Made by a program: the position numbers and the translations under genes
DNA from: Enchytraeus crypticus
Lineage: Eukaryota; Annelida; Clitellata; Enchytraeida; Enchytraeidae
Length of the DNA: 64,000 nt
NCBI GenBank assembly: GCA_905160935.1
Contig: CAJHZI010000424.1
Location: forward strand, 1,759,501-1,823,500
Direction: 5' to 3'
The notes under the pieces: model-generated
What the model was told of the DNA's origin: nothing
Databases searched by the model: none
Seen by the model: only the letters and a program-made list of their open reading frames with translations
In this document: piece after piece, positions 45,953-57,100 of the stretch
How positions within the stretch are numbered: position 1 is the first letter of the stretch
Layout of the letters: each line of letters opens with the position of its first letter

Positions 45953-46160
45953 ATTGGTTAAAAAATTGAAAAGAAACTAAAAATGCATCAGTTAAAATAT
46001 CATTATATTGGTTTATATTTTGGTATAAATACACGAGTTAATTTCATTGTATTGGTTGAACCACTGGTTTAACCAATCAATTGATTAATACTGTATTGAG
46101 TTAGAAAAGATGCATTGGTTAAAATACATTGGGTAAAATGCATTTATTGAAATGTATTGG
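45953..46160 (-). promoter_or_regulatory. Cluster of CCAAT boxes upstream of gene A
   Basis: Six ATTGG (CCAAT on the gene A strand) at 45953, 46007, 46051, 46114, 46128 and 46156, plus one CCAAT on plus at 46073, within about 210 bp and 330-540 bp upstream of the gene A ATG. They sit in degenerate ATTGGTTAAAATGCAT repeats. This could be a promoter element or simply a decayed repeat. Confidence 0.3.
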
Positions 46161-48227
46161 CTAAAAATCAGAAATCTTAACACTACCGGCCTTCCATTTA
46201 TCTTTTTAAATTCAGTATTAGGCCTACTTCTTATTTTCTAAAAGTACCTGTTATATATTTATATGTTTGTTAGTTTCTCTAATAATTTTGATTCTGTAAT
46301 CATTAATTTAATAATTTGTATGCGCATGACACTTAAATGTGTAAGACTAAAGTAAAATTTGTAAAATTTAAAAGGTGCGAGCAAATATATCTGAAAGCAT
46401 AGACTCTAATATAATTGAACAGGCCTAAATTATAAGTTTGTTCAAAAACTTTAGAGGCATAACACATTTTACGGTAAATTAACTCTTAGTTTTTTACAAG
46501 TATCTTAGTGTTTATGTCTTTTTTACAAAAATTTTTATCTACGGTTATTTAAATATATACTTATTTATATTTATACTTAGTTCGTACTTTTCATTCTTAT
46601 TTAAAATCATTAAATATAGGATATCATAGTTTTAGTAAATAAGAACTTTTTGTCTTCTGTAATATATTGAGTCAAAAAATTAATTCCATTAATTTAGTAT
46701 TGCTTAATTAACATTATTAATATTATCATTAGTTTTCTTTTATTTCTATTTACTTTTGTTATTCAAGCGAACTGAAATAGTTTAATAATACTCAAATCTA
46801 ATACCGTCCTCCAACGCTTCTAATGACAATCAGTAGACTAGTCTGTCTTTAAAACACAATAAGAAATTAACAAATTTACTGTTACTAGTTCACTGTGGGC
46901 TCTATAAAACCTCTCTCTTTCTATCTACATTCTGATACTACTTGTTTTATATACCTGAAGATGTTGCCCACATTTGCTAATTCATCATCATCTCTAGTGA
47001 AAGTGCTTGATGGTCATTTGCCTATAATATTTATAATACAAGCCTGCCTGCAATCAAGGCTAGAAGCTAAGTGCCTTGATAAACGTCGAGTTGTATTGGC
47101 TCTTTTGCTGTGACTTACATGCAGATTTTGATGATATTAATAGACGAATTTATGCAGGTCAAGAATAAACATAAAGGTCAGTAGGTGCACTCCATGATAT
47201 AAGCCAGATCCATAAAGATCTGGATTGCTAAATCCCTTTCCTCATGACGGTTGTAATATTCTCTTCCACTCTTGTTACATGTATCCCTCAAGCTATTCTC
47301 AGTCACTCATTTAAGCTATTCTCAGTTCATTTCTTCCCTCTAGCTATATATACATGTATATCATATGACACGAGCTTCTCATTGTCTTATTAATACTTAC
47401 TTATATTCTACCAGTCCTTACCTATTTCAACTGACGTCAACAGGAATGACCCGCGTCATCTCTTTAGTCGTTTATTGCGACTATCAATCAATCAACAAAC
47501 GATCAATCAAACGATCAGTCATTCAATCAATCAACCAATCAATCAATCAAAATTTCAACCTTCCGTTATACATATGTGAAAGAAAATATGTAGCGTAGAT
47601 ATTTCGCAAGCGAAAATGCAACCAATCCTGAATTTAAAAAATGTTGACTCCGTCATCATCTTCATCATCATCATCATCATCAGCATCATCTTCATCATCA
47701 TTATCACCATCATAATCATACCTATAATCCTAGTTTAAGTAGGGTCATACCATATCATCAAGCAATCGCTTATTTTATATTTTCCATTCGTTTTGAAAAA
47801 TTTTGATTCTGGCTTCAGGGAATTTATATTCTTGGTGTTTATCAATATTAATTTATTACTATGTATATTGGCAGATTAATTGTCATATGTACATTTTGTC
47901 ATAAAAGCATACATATTAAATTTTCGAATCAACACCTAGTCGCGCCTAACCAGAATTACTTCTAATAAGTGTATAAGAAGAGTAGGCACTATTGCAACCT
48001 GATACATTATACTTGAATTGAAGTGCAACGCTCCTGTAGTGAAGATATACACAGTTGCCTACATGTACGCCAACATAGCAACAATAGCTTTTCTTCACAT
48101 GACGCTTACCAAAAATCACACTGTGTATATATGGACTATTATTCCAAACAGGAGCGAAGTAGTTGCAAGGGCATATCACAATAGTTTGTTGATATATTAT
48201 CATAGCGTTAGCAAAACTAACTAATTT

Positions 48228-48230
<3 letters not shown>
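46161..48230. other. AT-rich intergenic DNA, no gene seen
   Basis: Contains short ATCA repeats (47480-47550) and ATC repeats (47655-47715). Open frames are short and without recognisable motifs. Confidence 0.6.

Positions 48231-48305
<75 letters not shown>
48231..48305. repeat. (TA)n microsatellite
   Basis: About 70 bp of nearly perfect TA. Confidence 0.97.
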
Positions 48306-48306
<1 letters not shown>

Positions 48307-48479
48307 CAAAAGTGGGCCAGCAAAATCAGTTAAAGTTTAATCAGTTGTGGGTGTTTTCCCAGCAGTTTGGACACATTAATGATCTATCTTGTGTTCTGCT
48401 GAATGGCAGCACCAAGGTACATTTTCCTACTCGCATATGCTGTTATATCCTTCACAAAGGCTATACCTCATCCACATCG

Positions 48480-50381
48480 TAGTGTAGCCTATAGCTTGGG
48501 AATAATAATTCTTCTGATATAGTTTTCCGTTGTCCTAATCGGTTCTTGCTCAGTCGCCTCTTACGATACTTGCAGTTTATGAATGATCTTTACATATCAT
48601 TAATTGAAAAAGTGGTGTAATAGAACATAAATTATTTTTGGAAGACTGAAGTAATAATTACATTACCTTCATCATGGGGATATTCTCTTAGGACTGCTAC
48701 TAAATATATGATTGATATTATGTACTTGTATATTTATCTGTGTTTACTTTTGTACTTTTGCAAATAACGAAAGGTACGCATTTCTACATTTTGTGAATTA
48801 TTTAATAAGAACTCAATGAATTAGGCCTCTATATTAGTCTAATCTCTTCTCTCTACAATTCGAAATTCTTCTTCTAAACACCAATGTTATTCCAGTGCCT
48901 TATGATAAATGATCTGAGAGTTAAATGATAAAGAACCTCTAAAATCAAATTTAACGTCCATTACTATTTCACAAAGTATATAGTCAGATGTGCGAGTTCA
49001 AGCTTTAGATTTCGTTATATATCATTTCTAATCCAAGTATGCTACAAACGCGACCATAACATCGGGTCAATTGAACACATCTTATTAAAAGCTACATCCC
49101 AGCTAATGGTCAGTTTTCTGTCTGAAAATGTCCTGTCATGACTGTTGTGCATTTGATTTGAACCAAGCATCAACTGATCCACAGTCGGACAACATAACTA
49201 CATGTCACAGGTTCAGGCAGTAGGGACTACTTACATGAATGAGTGCTTACTTTCACTATTTTATTTTATTTTTTAGATTGTACTGTTTAAATAATCTAGT
49301 CCATTTCTAACTGCAAGCTTTTAATAAGTTTTTATGTAAAGGGTCCTCGTGAGTGCCTTGTGCCTGAGGTATACCCTGATTTTGCACATTTTATTTTGCC
49401 GTATATCCGTATATGAAACCATGTTCTGTTGTGCAAAACAAATAATTAAAATAAAATAAATAAATATTAACCACTACCTAGTAGTTAAATACTAAGCAAA
49501 CTTAATTTGTCTTTCCTGAGCACATTAAAATTCCAAATCATCGAGTTCCTCTCAGTTAAACTTAAGTTTGCAAGTGTATCTGAGATTTAATTGGATTCCT
49601 AGAGATTACAAATACGGTCGCAAATTGAAAATCTACAAAATAAATAGTCAAGAATGCACAAAGGCACTACAGTAACTTGTATTCTACGACACATACCATG
49701 ATCGAACACTGGTCAAGATAGACCAATAGACTAGTTGTCAACAGACTGTTTCTCCACTTGAGCATTTAAAAAAAGAATTAAAGCTTGTCAATTTGAAAAA
49801 AAGAAATAATTTTATGTATAGCCTGAAATGTCTCTATTGCGGTTTTTAAATTTTTTTCTAGTTCTTGGCGTAAATATGTGTTTTATCCTCAATTCATCTT
49901 TGGTTTAGACTATATTCGCTTTTATACTAAATTAGCATATTTTATTTTACCTATTTTACTAATAAATATAACATTTAACTTTTTAGAGCAGTGATCTTAT
50001 AGTTCTAATATCGGAATAAGTAAGTGATATGTATATAGCCTATATTTTCCACTTCACCTTCATATTTGTGAATATTTCTTATATTTTCTCTATGTATTAA
50101 GTGCTTATGTGATATTCTAAGCGGCGATAAAAGAAAAGAAATAATCAAAAAATAAAAGATCAAGCCTTTGTTTATTTCTATCCAGCTAGATCTGCAGTAA
50201 TTAACAGCTCAGAGGAGGACAGCTTTTGACGGAATAACCTATTGTGAAGGGATCAATTTGATCTTTTAGTGAAAGATCAATTTGTTGATCTATGAAGTGC
50301 TCTTGATAATGCGTCAAAGCATGAATCTGAGTACGAATATCTATCTTGGACCTGCCAATTGGCAGAAAACTAGAGATAGAA

Positions 50382-50414
<33 letters not shown>

Positions 50415-50415
50415 A
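48480..50415. other. AT-rich intergenic DNA with decayed SINEs
   Basis: 48480-48575: SINE D, minus (CTCAGTCGCCTCTTACGATA). 49080-49220: decayed SINE A, minus. 50270-50415: end of a SINE D-like copy (GGACCTGCCAATTGGCAG) with a (GA)n tail. No gene recognised. Confidence 0.5.
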
Positions 50416-50481
50416 TGAATATCGTTTTATGAAAGAGTCTTGAACAAGACCATATTTAAATACCTTCTAGGTGGTTTCTCT

Positions 50482-50768
50482 GTAAATAGTATATATGTAG
50501 TATAATAGTACAGTGTATGTGTAAATAGTATATATGTAGTATAATAGTACAGTGTATGTGTAAATAGTATATATGTAGTATAATAGTACAGTGTATGTGT
50601 AAATAGTATATATGTAGTATAATAGTACAGTGTATGTGTAAATAGTATATATGTAGTATAATAGTACAGTGTATGTGTAAATAGTATATATGTAGTATAA
50701 TAGTACAGTGTATGTTTAAATAGTATATATGTAGTATAATAGTACAGTGTATGTGTAAATAGTATGCA
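50482..50768. repeat. 39-bp tandem repeat, about 7 near-identical units
   Basis: Unit of 39 bp containing GTAAATAGTATATATGTAG and TAATAGTACAGTGTATGT. Units are almost identical, which points to recent expansion. Confidence 0.97.
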
Positions 50769-51079
50769 AATCGTACATGTAACTACAAAAGATTTTGACT
50801 AAGAGTGGACATTTATATCTTATAGGGATGCATATTTTTCTATGTGTTTTTAAAATGAAATAGATACAGTGTCCTTATCACAGTGGACGTTGTCATGGTT
50901 GATATAACTGAAATTTGAACCGAACTTATCAGATGTTCAGCTTATCTAGCAAGCAAGTTATTCATTCTCTCATATAATCAATATTATTATATAATTATAT
51001 TATATCATTCTCAAAATGATAGAACAACCGAGTAGTGAAGAACTTAAAGTAATTCTACAGAGTTATTTTTATCTTTCTG

Positions 51080-51140
51080 TCTCTATTATTTTTCTCCCTC
51101 TCTCTCTCTCTCTCACTCTCTCTCTCTCACTCTATCTCTT
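51080..51140. repeat. (CT)n microsatellite
   Basis: CTCTCT tract with few interruptions; the open frame through it is not a gene. Confidence 0.9.
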
Positions 51141-51399
51141 GGTGGCATTTTGCCCAGTGACAGAACCACGGTGTATTATTTATGCTCAATATCCACTCCC
51201 ACACTTCACAGTGTATATGTCTTATTGCTATCGTAACCTATAGCTCGGGAAAAATGAGATTTTCTAATGAGATTTCGATTCTTTCGAATACTGCAGTTTC
51301 CTAATAACTTCCTTTAAATAAATAACAATACTAATAAATAAAGGTTTAACGTAAGTTCCCTCATAATAATAGTTTCGTTGTATGACGTCCCTGTTTATT

Positions 51400-51985
51400 G
51401 TTTCTTAAACGTCCATGTTTCACAACCGTACAGAAGAGTGGTCTTACAGAGGTCCTGACAATATTTATAGTCGTGGATTGTTTCGAACTGTTGGCTAATA
51501 GTTCATTTCTCCTACTGAAGATCATTTTACTTGAACAGTTCTACATTTTATTTCAGTTGTAATTACCCATATTCTGTTGTCAAGTCTCCTAATTATCTGA
51601 AACTCTTTGCCAGTTCTAACTTTTAACTTTTAATTCTACAGTGATACCTCCTCCTTTTCTAAAAACTTTCATCACTTTGGTCTTCCTTACATTAATTTTC
51701 AACATAATAAAACATAACAACAATTAGAGTGTTACAGTCATCAATGATTACGTCTAGACAAAATCAAGCCGGACAGCAAAAAGGACGCTTCAAAACAGTG
51801 CAAATTCTAAAATCCAGAAAATCAGTCCAAAGATAAAGGGAATTAAAGAAAAATAAATTAAAAATTAAAATTTAATGCAGTAATATGCAGGCCATCAACA
51901 ACTTTCTGCAAACTAACTTCGCTACTAGCAATTATACCTTGATCATCGGAAAACCTTACATTTTTCATAAATTTGCCTCAAATTG
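51400..51985 (-). mobile_element. LINE RT fragment split by an L2-like 3' end
   Basis: Minus-strand RT pieces at 51400-51710 (KTLHHF/KCRTVQ-like C-terminal region, AATGTAAGGAAGACC) and 51880-51965 (a DDQG-like catalytic box, GATGATCAAGG on minus) flank 51715-51865, an L2-like LINE 3' end (ACAACAATTAGAGTG, ACAAAATCAAGCCGG). Confidence 0.55.
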
Positions 51986-52000
51986 GCAGTATTGATTGTT

Positions 52001-52250
52001 TCATAGGCTGGTGGCTTGATTGATGACTTCATAGGCAGGTGGCTTGATTGATGACTTCATAGGCAGGTGGTAGGATTGATGACTTCATAGGCAGGTGGTA
52101 AGATTGATGACTTCATAGACAGGTGGTAGGAGTGATGACATCATAGGCAGGAGGCAGGATTGATGACTTCATAGGCTGGTGGAGGGTCACTGTTGTCATA
52201 CGCTGGGGGTCTGATGATGTAGACTGATGGAGCATTGAGAGAATCAGGAT
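52001..52250 (-). repeat. 28-bp array of the PPxY-coding unit at the end of gene B
   Basis: On plus, units start at 52001, 52029, 52057, 52085, 52113, 52141 and 52169 (28-bp step), each with TCATAGGCAGGTGG. The unit inside the open frame is 27 bp from the next one. On minus each unit would encode PP-x-Y-x-V-I if read in its own frame. The extra base moves the frame at each step, and the stop at 52143-52141 falls in the first shifted unit. Confidence 0.95.
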
Positions 52251-53126
52251 TGGGTTGACCACCAGCTGGAGTAGATGTTATCACAGTCGCTGTTGTGTTG
52301 TTAGACGTGTACACAACTGCACTGCGCGGGTTAGGTCGTCTCTGTCAAATAAAAAGATCTATAACTGTACTCTAAAACTGGTAAAGCTAAGGTTAACGTC
52401 AGTTTCCTCACTCGAAAGCGATATCAGTGAAGGTCGAGCCCAGGATTTCAAATCGCACATCTGATCCGCAGTCTAGTATTTTACCGACTTCTCCACTGGC
52501 TCCAGCCAGTATTTATATATTAATTTTAAAATAATATGAATAATGGAGGTGCTTATGGTAGGCCTACTATATAATTCAATGCTGCGTCCTGGTTGCTGAG
52601 GAATACACCAACCGTGAACTGCACGTGTCGAAATGTTGCCAAATAGATAGACGCTGAATGTTAAATTGCCTCCTTAGAAGTTTGGCACGAAATATAAACC
52701 AAAGTTGCGGGATCTGCAGTCAGAATTAGCCAAAATTGGGCCTTTATATCTATGCTATATTTAATTTCGAATGCAATAGTTTCCGAGCCAACTTTGACGG
52801 AGTTTTAAACTGGCTTTGATTCACTGACACGGCGCTAGTGCCATTCGTCTACATGCATTTAGTTACTTAATGCTGCTCGCTCATTTTTTTTCATCTGTTG
52901 TGTTTTTAAGTACAGTGACAGTTTGAATTACGATTTAGTCAAGGTATTTTAAAACTGCCATTGGTGAACACATATAATGAGTAAATCGGTTACTTACATT
53001 CCTGTAAGGGCTGTTTCTCTTCGCTCGTGAATGGCGACAGGCTAATATGATGGACATTATTAGAATCACGCCAAAAATACAGCCAATCACGATTCCAAAT
53101 ATCGCCCATCCAGATAATCCTGCAAG

Positions 53127-53167
<41 letters not shown>

Positions 53168-53204
53168 TCATATATATATATATGTATATATAGGTGCCTG
53201 CATA

Positions 53205-53265
<61 letters not shown>

Positions 53266-54034
53266 CAGGGTAGTTCAGAATAAGTGAATCTATTTTGAAG
53301 GTTAATAACTTTGACAAATTTTACCAAACGTGTTATTTGATAAATCGCATTCAAGACTATTCTCTTTTCTATTAATTTGCTAAATATCTATGAGATACTA
53401 GTACACATGTTTGAGAAATTATCATTAATCGCCGATATGTCGTTTTCAATGAAAATGCGTGAAAACTCACAATCTAAAAATCAAGAATTCGATTATGCAT
53501 TAGGCTTTAACTATTTCAAAAAGCGCATTGCAGTTTCTATCAATGTCCTAAATGAATTGAGAATTTAGTTGAACAAATGTTCAATGTGTCCATCATTTGC
53601 CCGAATAACTGCATTCACACGCTGGGACCACTGATCAATTGCCGAGTCCACAAGTGTCTGACTGATCTCTGGGTCCAGCGGAGAACATTGACTTGTTTCA
53701 AATGTTCAACGTCGTGAATTGGTTCATGATAGACAAATTTCTGAAGACAATAGTAAACGATCGAATAGAAATTCGGGTTCAAATCAGCGGGGGCTGTTAG
53801 GTGTCCAGTTCTACGGTTCTATTAACCCTGGCAGGTTTACTTTCATACAGGCGATCATACGACATGAAAATGACATATCGGCGACTAATGATAATTTCTC
53901 AAACTTGTGTAGTATTATCTCTTAGATATTTAGCAAGTTCATAGAAAAGAGAATTGCCTTGAATTAGATATTTGGATACAAATTATCAAAGTTATTAGCC
54001 TTCAAAGTAGTTTCATTTATTCTGGATCACCCTG

Positions 54035-54080
<46 letters not shown>

Positions 54081-54135
54081 GGGAACTGACGTTAACATTA
54101 GCTGTATCAGCTGTATATATGCATGTATATGTATG

Positions 54136-54195
<60 letters not shown>

Positions 54196-57100
54196 AAGAA
54201 TGAGAGAGGGAGAGAGTGAGTGAGAAAGAGAGATTGTGTCATAAAAATGACCCATTATTTAAATTTTCATTCCCTTCGTACCCGATGAATCTTTGTTATG
54301 TAAAATTTTAATTAACCATCCTTCCTGGTCCAGTTCTACGCATGTTCTTCAAATTTCAGGGAATTACATGAAGTATGTTATACCTTTTTTACCAATTGAA
54401 CCTGTTTTTCATAACTAAATTTCCTGGTTAAGACCTGCACTTGGATTTTAAGACACACACGGTACGCAATTTCTTGTCTTGCGTTACGACGTTTTCGTGA
54501 GACATACTACAGATAATAGGTAATATAGAATATTTAGCACAGTAAACTAGAATATTTTATCAAACTTGACTACTATACAGAGTTTACTAGAATATTATCT
54601 GATACTAGACTACTCCACACAGTATACTAGAGTATTCTATCATACTATACTACTCCACACACTATACTAGAGTATTCTATCACACTCGACTACTCGACAC
54701 AGTATACTAGATTACTACACACACCTCCCACACACGTGACGGTGAGGTTAGGATTTTCTATGTATCTCGTCCCGTTGTATTCATACCAGGGACCGGTCAC
54801 GTCGTATGGAGCATTGACTCCTAGCTCCTGGTTAAATGCCATAAATGTCATGTATTCACTCTCACAAGCTATTCCACTAAATGAATACGCTGAAAATTAC
54901 AAATGAAACAATAAGTTAAATCTCCTTCTCACACCGGTGTTCTGTCATTTTGAAGATCTTAGGTACATATTCGTATACATATAGTCTCTACTTTCACGTT
55001 TCATAAAGAGTTCTCAATCGATTTACGATCTAATCCTTTCAAAGAGGGCTATGTCTATTGTAAAACAATGATTAATGTTTATTACTGATAAGTATTTATC
55101 TTTCTATTTAGTACTTGTTTAAGAAGTTAGCTCATTTTTCGACATCGTCGTTGAATTGGTAAATTGGACAAGTTTGAAGCACGCTTTCCTGAAAGAAAGT
55201 GATTACAGTTTTGTATTCTGGCTGAACGGAGTATGAAAGCGAATTAATGGTAAGAGAGCAAGTGATAAACTTAGCTTTTGCTTAATTTCTAAGCAAGGCT
55301 AATTCGGAGACTCTCTGGCACCACTGACTGGAGACAATCGCTATTCGGTAAGATATTCGACCAAGGATCAGTATGATCAAGGGTTCAAATTCTGGGAACA
55401 CCCGTCACTGACATCGCTTTCGATTGAGGAAACGGACGCTAACAGTAGTTTTTAGCTGTTTTACTTGAATTGTGTAAAAATTTAATTCATGCCAATTAGA
55501 TACAAATATTACACAAATTCTTAAAAATTATGAATTTAGAAAATTAAATTGAGCATGAACATAATCTGTTTCGGTCTGCAACTCAAAAACTGTCAAGGTA
55601 GAAAATATGAATTTAAATAAAAGATGTTTATTGATAATGCTGGTAAAGCAAGTGTTAACGTCAGTTTCCTCCCTCGAAAGCGATGTCAGTGACGGACGAC
55701 CTCAGGATTTGATCTCCGCACATACTGATTCGGGGGCGAATATCTTATCATCATCGCCACGGAATACAGCCAGTGTAATTGTTGTTTATTTAAATTTTAG
55801 TGCTGGTAAAGCTTAAAAAATAAATTAAATAAATAAAAAATTTAAATTAAATTAAAAAAATTATAATAAATTTAAATAAAATGAAGTTTTAAAAATAAAA
55901 AATTAAAAAAAATTAAAAAAATTCAAATTAGTTATAATTATTAGTTTTATAAATTAAAAAATTCATTTGGTTTACTCGCCGACTATCCAGCCAATGGGAC
56001 CAGAGTAATTTGCTGGATTGATTGAGATAGATTCATCGAAATACATGACGGACATATCGGAGTTCCCCGGCTGATACCAGGCAGGGTAGTAGTTGCACTC
56101 CATTGTTGTCAGTATATCGTAGGTACCGGCAATGTTAGCTGTGTAGGCAAAGACTGCATTCGATACTTGGATCTGAGTGCAATATCCTAGTAATGACATA
56201 CAAAATATCAGACATCGAATTAGTTCTCATCTCTTTCAATAGTATATCATACCTGTAGAGTGTACACATACATCAAGCAAGTAGAATCTGTCATATACTT
56301 AGGTACACTTTATTCATCAAATTGAAAACGCGCCAACGAGTTTAACAGAAGGATGGCAATGGCTTAGAAGTTAAGAGCTTACAGCAGAGTGTTAAAATTA
56401 GTCAGAAGGAATATATTAAAAACAGATACAAAAAGAGATTGTTTCATTTTTTTAAACAACCAATATTGTTATGTGATAATGAATTTTGGAATATTTCTTC
56501 TGCAATGGTATAGAAAGGAAATTGGAGACAACAGACGTGTAGTTCAACAAGATAACTTTTTTTTAAATTTTATTACTCCGTACAGTTACACATATGGCAT
56601 ACGCATAAGCTGTAGAGTTTCCATTTTCATGGCTGCTGTTTTTGCTGCTTTCGTTATTTCTTTCTTTTCTCTTCAATGGTTATTAGTAATCGTTGCCTTT
56701 TGTTGACGCTCCAATAGCAGCCGGCTCAGATTTAAGGATAACCTCCAACACTTCGGATAATTTGCATTTTAAGCTGCCGACACTCGGTCTTCCAAAGTGG
56801 TAGCTCACAAAGTACTAACCACATGCAGCGTAGCTTTACTTCTTTCAATTGACGGCAGCTTAACCGATTGCGCTAAATCGCTCCCAGTAATGGAAATATC
56901 TTGTTTAGACTAAGTTACATATGAGGAAGTTTATAAAGAATGACAAATTGTCGTGGCCTATTGAACCGAATAAGGTGCCAGACCTTATGCGCAAACGAAG
57001 TAAGGGTGCCAGCGGATGACGTTGGTTAATAATTTAAGAAAACAGATGCAGATAACGGAAACAGATATGATCAGAGCAACAATAGGCAGAAACTCGGTGG

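Noticed and set aside
54013-54255. Tyr/Ile-rich frames
   Set aside because: (TA)n translation.
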